12,644 nucleotides of DNA from Phytophthora quininea (taxonomy: Eukaryota > Oomycota > Peronosporomycetes > Peronosporales > Peronosporaceae). Position numbers and translations under genes: made by a program. Location of the stretch: the NCBI GenBank assembly GCA_011947345.1, contig JAAVTG010001041.1:1-12644 (forward strand), in the 5' to 3' direction. Below the pieces are notes generated by a model, which saw nothing but the letters and a program-made list of their open reading frames with translations, made no database searches and was not told the origin of the DNA. Shown here piece by piece: positions 7,567 through 12,644 of the stretch. Numbering within the stretch: position 1 is the stretch's first letter; each line of letters starts with the position of its first letter.

Positions 7567-10500
7567 TCAGAAGAAGTCCAAACTAGCGAAATTTGCTTCC
7601 AAGCAGACTGGGCAAGCGTGGTCGTCTTCATACATGCATTGCTCGTGGAAAGCATGTCCACATGGGAGCAGTAGAACGTTCAGGTTGTAATTGCCTATAG
7701 TCGAAGAAAATCAAGTTAGCCACAACACGAAACAATATCTGGCACGAAACATTAACGTACTGCCATTGATGATGACCACAGGAAGGTCGCACGCCCCGCA
7801 AGTTGAGTCATGCAGCTGAACTTCCCCACCCCAGTCGCTGTTGCGATATTCAAATGATCGACAGGCCACTGGAATCGCCGATGACGCCTTTGACACTGTT
7901 TCGAGGCCACGGCCAGGGCTCATCGGTTTGCATCGTGGTCCTCCTGTCTCCTCGACTCGGCTTAGTCGGTGCAATGCGGTCTCATCGTCGTATTGTTTAC
8001 ACTTATTTTCCCATAATTCGTACTGCTGACGGCTCATCGCCGGAACTAAAGTATTCATCTCGAGCTGGAGAGTAGCGGTGAGCTGAGGCGCAAACGAAAC
8101 CGAGCTGATGGCTGATACGTCTTCCTTATACGACGCCCACACATTTGTGTCCACAATCTCCAACATTTGCGCAATTTCATGTTTCTGACGTTCAGTTAGA
8201 AGATGCGTCTCAACGATGGTGTGGTATGTTTGCAGCGGTGTCGCTGCAAAAAGTAGCGGGTAGCGCCCAAGCAGCTGTATCCCATAACTGAGATTTACTG
8301 AGTTGAGTAGAGCATGAATGACCGCAGCACTCAAACGTTCGTTGCGGTTTTCAATAGATAAGGATTCTTGGATCTGGCCCAAAATCTTGGATAGGCATTC
8401 CTCGGAGATCTGCGGAAGAACTGCCACACGTTCAAACAAAGCGGGAAGAATCACCAGGCTCTTACTATTCGTGACAAGCGTCACCAATTCATGAAGTTCG
8501 ACGAATCCACGCTTCAGTGACTCTGAATTCCCCTCATCTTGCAAAGAGATCAACACTAGCTCTAACAAAGCAGCGAAGGCATTGTTCTGTACATATAGTG
8601 CCCAGCATTTGGAATGATCATAGACAAATCGGTCTGGCTGCTTCATAAGAGAAGCGACCCACACGACAAGATCAGACCTGTCATCTTGCTCAAATACATC
8701 GCCCACGACGTCCTCACCAGCAAAGCAAAGTTCCAAACACCTACCAACAATCTGGGCGTCCTTCCTGCCTCGTCGCCTTTCTCTTCAAGAAGACGCACGA
8801 GGTAGCGAAAGTATTTAGATGTCTGTGCTACAGTGCTGGGCTTTAAAATCTCACGACAACCACCTCCCTGGTCACTTGTTTCCCACTCTAGCTCTGATCC
8901 AAAAGAGCTTGCTCGATATTCCACGGATATAAGATAGGGTACTTGGTCACACACATGTCTATCGCCTCTTCGGGGCATTTCTTCAGTAAAATATCCAACA
9001 AGTGCAGCAGCAAACACAGAGAATCGCGTTCCTTCAACGCAGAAAAGGCCTTACCACACTCTTTGTTCGAGATCCAACTTACAATATCCTCGCACGTCTC
9101 CTCCATATCCGCACTGGATACAACCTCGTCCAGTACAATTCTCAACGCGCCAGTGAACTGCCGCAGATTGCAAACTTCAGCAGCAAGGTCTGGGTTTAAA
9201 TACACGCCGTACTTGGTTACAAATGCCTCAGCCTCTGCGGCAGTAGCTGTGCCAGGCTCTGCATCGTCACTTTCCCACTGGTGATGCGCTTCTAACGTTA
9301 CTGTTACTCCCATCTCACTTTCGTAGATTCTACAGTGCTCACCAGCAGGACCATCCTTCGGGTCTAGAGGGTGCAAATGCAACTTTGATCCGGCCGCCCA
9401 TACGGCGAAATAAATCGACACCAGCGTCCGTACCAAATTCCAATCGCCCCTGGTTAACGGAAGACCGTCGCCATCCACAAGAGCCTCGCCACGCGCGAAT
9501 CCGCCAGGCAAATTGTTGAGATCGCTCTTATTTTCGTCGCTTGCTTCAGGGTCCTCTTGCTGCGCAGTCGGGTCAAAACAGCTTAGCCACGCCCTGATTG
9601 TAGGTTGGACGTGGCATAGGTCGCCCTGTAATAAAAGAACATTTGTCAGGCAGGCGCAAACCCGTGTAATACCTGACGCTGGCCACAGTCTTCGCGCCAA
9701 TTGCTTCGTTTTCTCGGCTGTCGCAGAAGCTGCTAGTAACTCGGAGGACAGCTCGGTAAAGTCACGTCTGATTGTGGGCTCAAGCTCAGGGAAACGGCGA
9801 TCCGACCTCCCACCATACACTTTACCTTGATTTCACAGCTCGGGGTCGCCCCAAAGTACTTTTGAATTGCACGCTGAGCTACTCGTCCGGTATCCGGAGA
9901 CATTGATGCTCGGTGAACGAATCGTTGCTTGAGCTTACCGACAGGTGTGGATGATGCAGATGAAGATGCAGTGGACATTGACGTTTGCACCTTTAAGTTT
10001 TCGATAATCGCAGGTTTCGCTCGATTTACAACGACCTTCCTCTCGGTAGTTTCAACGCCTCCATACACAGCCGGAGCACTCCACTCTGAGCGTGTGCTTC
10101 CGTTTTCTGTCGCATTGGCTTCACTTTCTGGCAGATTTAACTGCTCACCGATCGGCAAGTTGGATGTGTATTTGAGGTTTGTGTCCCAAATATCCATGGA
10201 AATCGCTTCCAGTAGCACCTCGGTATCCAAGTTGTTTTCATCTGCCTCTCCGATGGTTGACATGGCGATCCGCAAACAGAACACTCCTTATCAGTCGTAA
10301 TGATTTGGCCATGCGTGTATCTCCGCTGCAATAGACGAGGATCCGGATCGATCACTAACTCGTCCTCGTCAAAGTCAGGGAAGCTGCTAAAGAGGCCAGA
10401 CGCGTCTGATCTACCAAAAGGATCTGTGATCATTGACCCATCGATCAAGTGTGTTAGCATGTTGGTGCCTGGGATGAACGTCGAAAACGCCTTGGCTGCG

Positions 10501-12582
10501 GCAGTCGATCCATCTTTTAGCGCTGGAAGCAAATTCATATTCATTGCAGCCTCCTCGCTTCGTATCTTGTCACATCGCTCAACCTCCTCCATTATCTCCT
10601 CCATGTAATACTCACGGAAGTCGTCAGCCAATACAGAGTGAGCCCGAGGGAGTTCCGGGATATCCATAAGTCTAGCTTCCATTGTAGATCCATCAAGTGC
10701 ACAAATGCTTTTCGAGTACGACTCATCGGATGGCGCCAGCACATCGAAATACTCGATTGGCTTGTGCAGAGCGTTTCCTGTCACGAGGGTTACTTCAGTA
10801 TCTGCCGAATCTGCTTCGCTTGAAAATAGGTCCAAGGAAGCAGTAGTAGCAGCAGAGGTTGCCTGCTGAGGGCGCTGTTTAAAGATAATCTGTAGTGGTT
10901 CCGAGTTGGATTGCATCGGAACACCTGACTCGGTCGCCATACGGTATTCTTCTGCTAACGCCTTTGCCGTGTCAGCCAGAGTCTTCAGAGCGAAAGTCAG
11001 CGCTTCGTACTCGTTGGATTTCGCAGCAGTCTTTTCAAGTAAGTCAGCCATTGCTTTTGAAGCTCATCCAGAACATCAGCGTCGTTTATGTTGTACTCAA
11101 GCGCAAGCTAAAGTAATTGCATTAGAACACAGTGGTTTGACACTTATCAACCAGGCCACCTACCTCAACGGACTTCTTCACATCATTAGCTCCATACAAT
11201 TGAAGAAATTGTTCGGGTGAGCACGACTGGACTATAGACACTTTGGGACCCTCACCGTGCAACACTACCAACGTTGTTTCGTTGACAATCTACACCAACA
11301 GTTCAATGAATTTCTTCTGAACGATAAAACCAACAGCACATTTCGTACCTTTAAATCATGAATAATTCCTAGATCCAAATGCCATTCGACAATTTCCACG
11401 GCGAAAGGATCAAGAAAAACAGCACGCTCGATCCAACATTCCAACTCACAAGCAATGTGGTCGCGTCCTTCACATCCTGCGGGGCGTAATCAGGTTCCTG
11501 AATAAATTGAAAGCAGCCAAGCTTGTTGATAGTCAAGTTGCGAGGCTGTATTCCTGCAAACATCAGCCCAGTTAGCATTGCCGCCATCAATGCAAATATT
11601 TTTCGTCATCACCTTCTTCCATAGCGCACCCGGGACTTTGTAAAAATGGCGTAGGGTTCTTGCTTAGCGAGAACTTTAACGTCGACGACACTGTGCCTGA
11701 CTGCGGGTCTGCAACCCACACTCTTCGTCCTGGTCGGGACGAAAACACCTTGTCTCCCGCTTCTTCGCTGGATCAATCGACTCCACATTCAAGTTTGTGA
11801 AGAAGCACGCTCCAAAGGCTCCTTGTCGTGCTTTCGTACCAATCTGCACTGCACTTCCGTCCCCAGACGTCAAATTCAACAACAACACTCGCAACTGTGA
11901 CGACACCATCAAAATATACGACCGACCGCTCTTGCTCAAATCTAACTGAACAATCCCCGTCTCCTCCTTCAGTAACAGCTCCGTGTCGGTGCTGCCAAAG
12001 ATGGCAGACATGCCTGCTCGCAGCACCGTTTGGTATACCAGTCCAGCATTACACGCCGAGAAGAGTCTGGAGCCGCGCTTGTCCCACAGAAAGCAGGTAA
12101 CCGCGAAACCTGCGTGGAAGTCGTGCGAGAACTCGACCTTCTCTCCAATCTTGTGGTAGTCTGTGAGCTGCAGCGCGTACACGACGCCGCGCATGGTGCC
12201 GACCACGAGCCTCTTTTGCTGCGGGTCGATGCTGAGGCAGGTAACGGCCACGCGGTCCTTGCTGGGGGCGTGATCATCTTCACCAGGTGGTACTTGGCCG
12301 GCAGCAGGCGGCTGTCCTCGCTGCGACTCGCCGAGGTCGCGTACAGATACACACTCCCATTGCTGGCACTTCAACATGTAAAAATGATTTTAGTCAGGTC
12401 TTTCATGACCATCACTCATCCAGTTAATGGCAAGCTGCGTACCCGCAGGCGAGGAAGTTCTCGGACGCGTGCACGCACGTGAAGCGGATCTTGCGGTTCT
12501 GCGTGCCCAGCCCCAGGTCCTTGTAGTGCAGCAGCGGTCGACTGCGCACGACCGCGGGCGCTGCGTCTCCGTTCGGTGCCAT
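7567..12582 (-). CDS. HPS5: HPS5-like WD40 / helical / RING-H2 trafficking protein, twelve frame corrections needed
   Basis: Resembles HPS5, a BLOC-2 subunit acting in delivery to lysosome-related organelles; TECPR2 shares the same N-terminal repeats. Exons (minus): 12582-12443, 12368-11349, 11289-11164, 11107-7761, 7694-7567; 1590 aa after restoring 12 bases. WD40-type signs: CGASNGSVYLYA across the first splice, RVAVTCLSIDP...RLVVGTMRGVVYALQL, AVTCFLWDKRGSRLFSA, then GIVQLDLSKSG and QIGTKARQGAFGACFF, and RPGRRVWVADPQSGTV; the last three match HPS5/TECPR2 closely. A long helical region follows, with an acidic Ser-rich stretch and a lone CSVCG. The C-terminus is a RING-H2 finger: C1536, C1539, C1560, H1562, H1565, C1568, C1576, C1579. 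Breaks: 12264-12268, 11756-11758, 11629-11634 (two), 11510-11512, 11504-11506, about 11459, 11055-11058, about 10265, 9821-9823, 8901-8904, 8754-8756. HPS5 is preferred over TECPR2 because no TECPR repeats are seen. Confidence 0.75.
7695..7760 (-). other. intron 4 of the HPS5-like gene (66 nt)
   Basis: Donor GTACGT and acceptor TTCGACTATAG, phase 1. It lies inside the RING finger, between the first Cys pair (CGAC) and the PCGHAFH segment, so without splicing the finger is lost. Confidence 0.92.
11108..11163 (-). other. intron 3 of the HPS5-like gene (56 nt)
   Basis: Donor GTAGGT and acceptor ATTACTTTAG, phase 0. It joins NDVKKSVE to LALEYNINDAD. It is the shortest intron in the window. Confidence 0.85.
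11290..11348 (-). other. intron 2 of the HPS5-like gene (59 nt)
   Basis: Donor GTACGA and acceptor TTGGTGTAG, phase 0. It joins LGIIHDLK to IVNETTLVVLH. Confidence 0.85.
12264..12268. other. frame break in a five-base G run (C on the coding strand)
   Basis: The WD40 frame reads KYHLVKMITP up to this run and then continues as SKDRVAVTCLSID only in the next frame. One extra base in the run joins them exactly. No GT...AG pair is available at this spot to explain it by splicing. Confidence 0.8.
12369..12442 (-). other. intron 1 of the HPS5-like gene (74 nt)
   Basis: Donor GTACGC and acceptor ATGTTGAAG, phase 2. Splicing makes the CGASNGSVYLY motif of the WD40 domain, which supports this less typical AAG acceptor. 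Confidence 0.85.
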
Positions 12583-12644
12583 GCTCTGAGGACGAAGCTC
12601 GCGATCTCTTCTCAGAATGTGTTTGATTTTAAAAACGTTTTTCT
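12583..12644 (-). promoter_or_regulatory. 5' flank of the HPS5-like gene, cut by the window edge
   Basis: These 62 bp lie upstream of the ATG at 12582. They hold a run AAAAACGTTTTTAAAAT (minus strand) near the edge and an ACATTCTGAG stretch. No firm core promoter element can be assigned. Confidence 0.3.

Noticed and set aside
9929..10300. Plus-strand 123-codon ORF
   Set aside because: Shadow of the Ser/Ala-rich part of the HPS5-like gene.
1..12644. Pseudogene cluster
   Set aside because: All breaks are one-sided single-base losses, mostly in homopolymers, while splice sites, catalytic and zinc-binding residues are intact.
1..12644. Mobile elements, CRISPR arrays, tRNA or rRNA genes, viral insertions
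   Set aside because: No terminal repeats, transposase or reverse-transcriptase motifs, spaced repeats or RNA-gene signatures were seen by eye.

Overview
The window is gene-dense nuclear DNA from a eukaryote. Four protein-coding genes fill almost all of it. I count 13 spliceosomal introns of 56-74 nt with GT...AG ends, often with a GTAYGY or GTAAG-type donor. Very short intergenic gaps, tiny introns and an outer-dynein-arm docking protein next to housekeeping genes suggest a zoospore-forming oomycete (Phytophthora/Pythium type). The lineage is an inference from gene style, not from a marker gene.

Layout, left to right. (1) 1-2165, minus: a multi-domain protein with a protease-associated (PA) domain, a TPR-like helical region and the start of an O-GlcNAc-transferase (GT41/SPINDLY-like) domain; the 3' part runs off the left edge. 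(2) 2250-5081, minus: a membrane-anchored alpha/beta hydrolase with a GESIGG nucleophile elbow, ending only 84 bp before gene 1 starts. (3) 5255-7524, plus: a coiled-coil ciliary protein resembling CCDC151/ODAD3, divergent from gene 2 across a 173-bp shared promoter. (4) 7567-12582, minus: a large WD40 plus helical plus RING-H2 protein resembling HPS5 (BLOC-2 subunit; TECPR2 is related), convergent with gene 3 with 42 bp between the stop codons.

The strongest unusual signal cuts across all four genes. The reading frame breaks repeatedly inside otherwise well-formed exons. I count about 19 breaks, and every one is repaired by adding one base, nearly always in a run of 3-5 identical bases. After that correction all exon lengths and intron phases close exactly (gene 2: 896 aa; gene 3: 670 aa; gene 4: 1590 aa). 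This looks like systematic loss of one base from homopolymers in the assembly consensus, rather than four decaying genes or programmed frameshifting. Annotating from uninterrupted ORFs alone would split these four genes into many false small ones.

The genes do not form one pathway. Genes 1, 2 and 4 point to glycosylation, lipid or ester hydrolysis at membranes, and endolysosomal trafficking. Gene 3 points to flagellar motility. No mobile element, tRNA, rRNA, CRISPR array or virus-like segment was seen.
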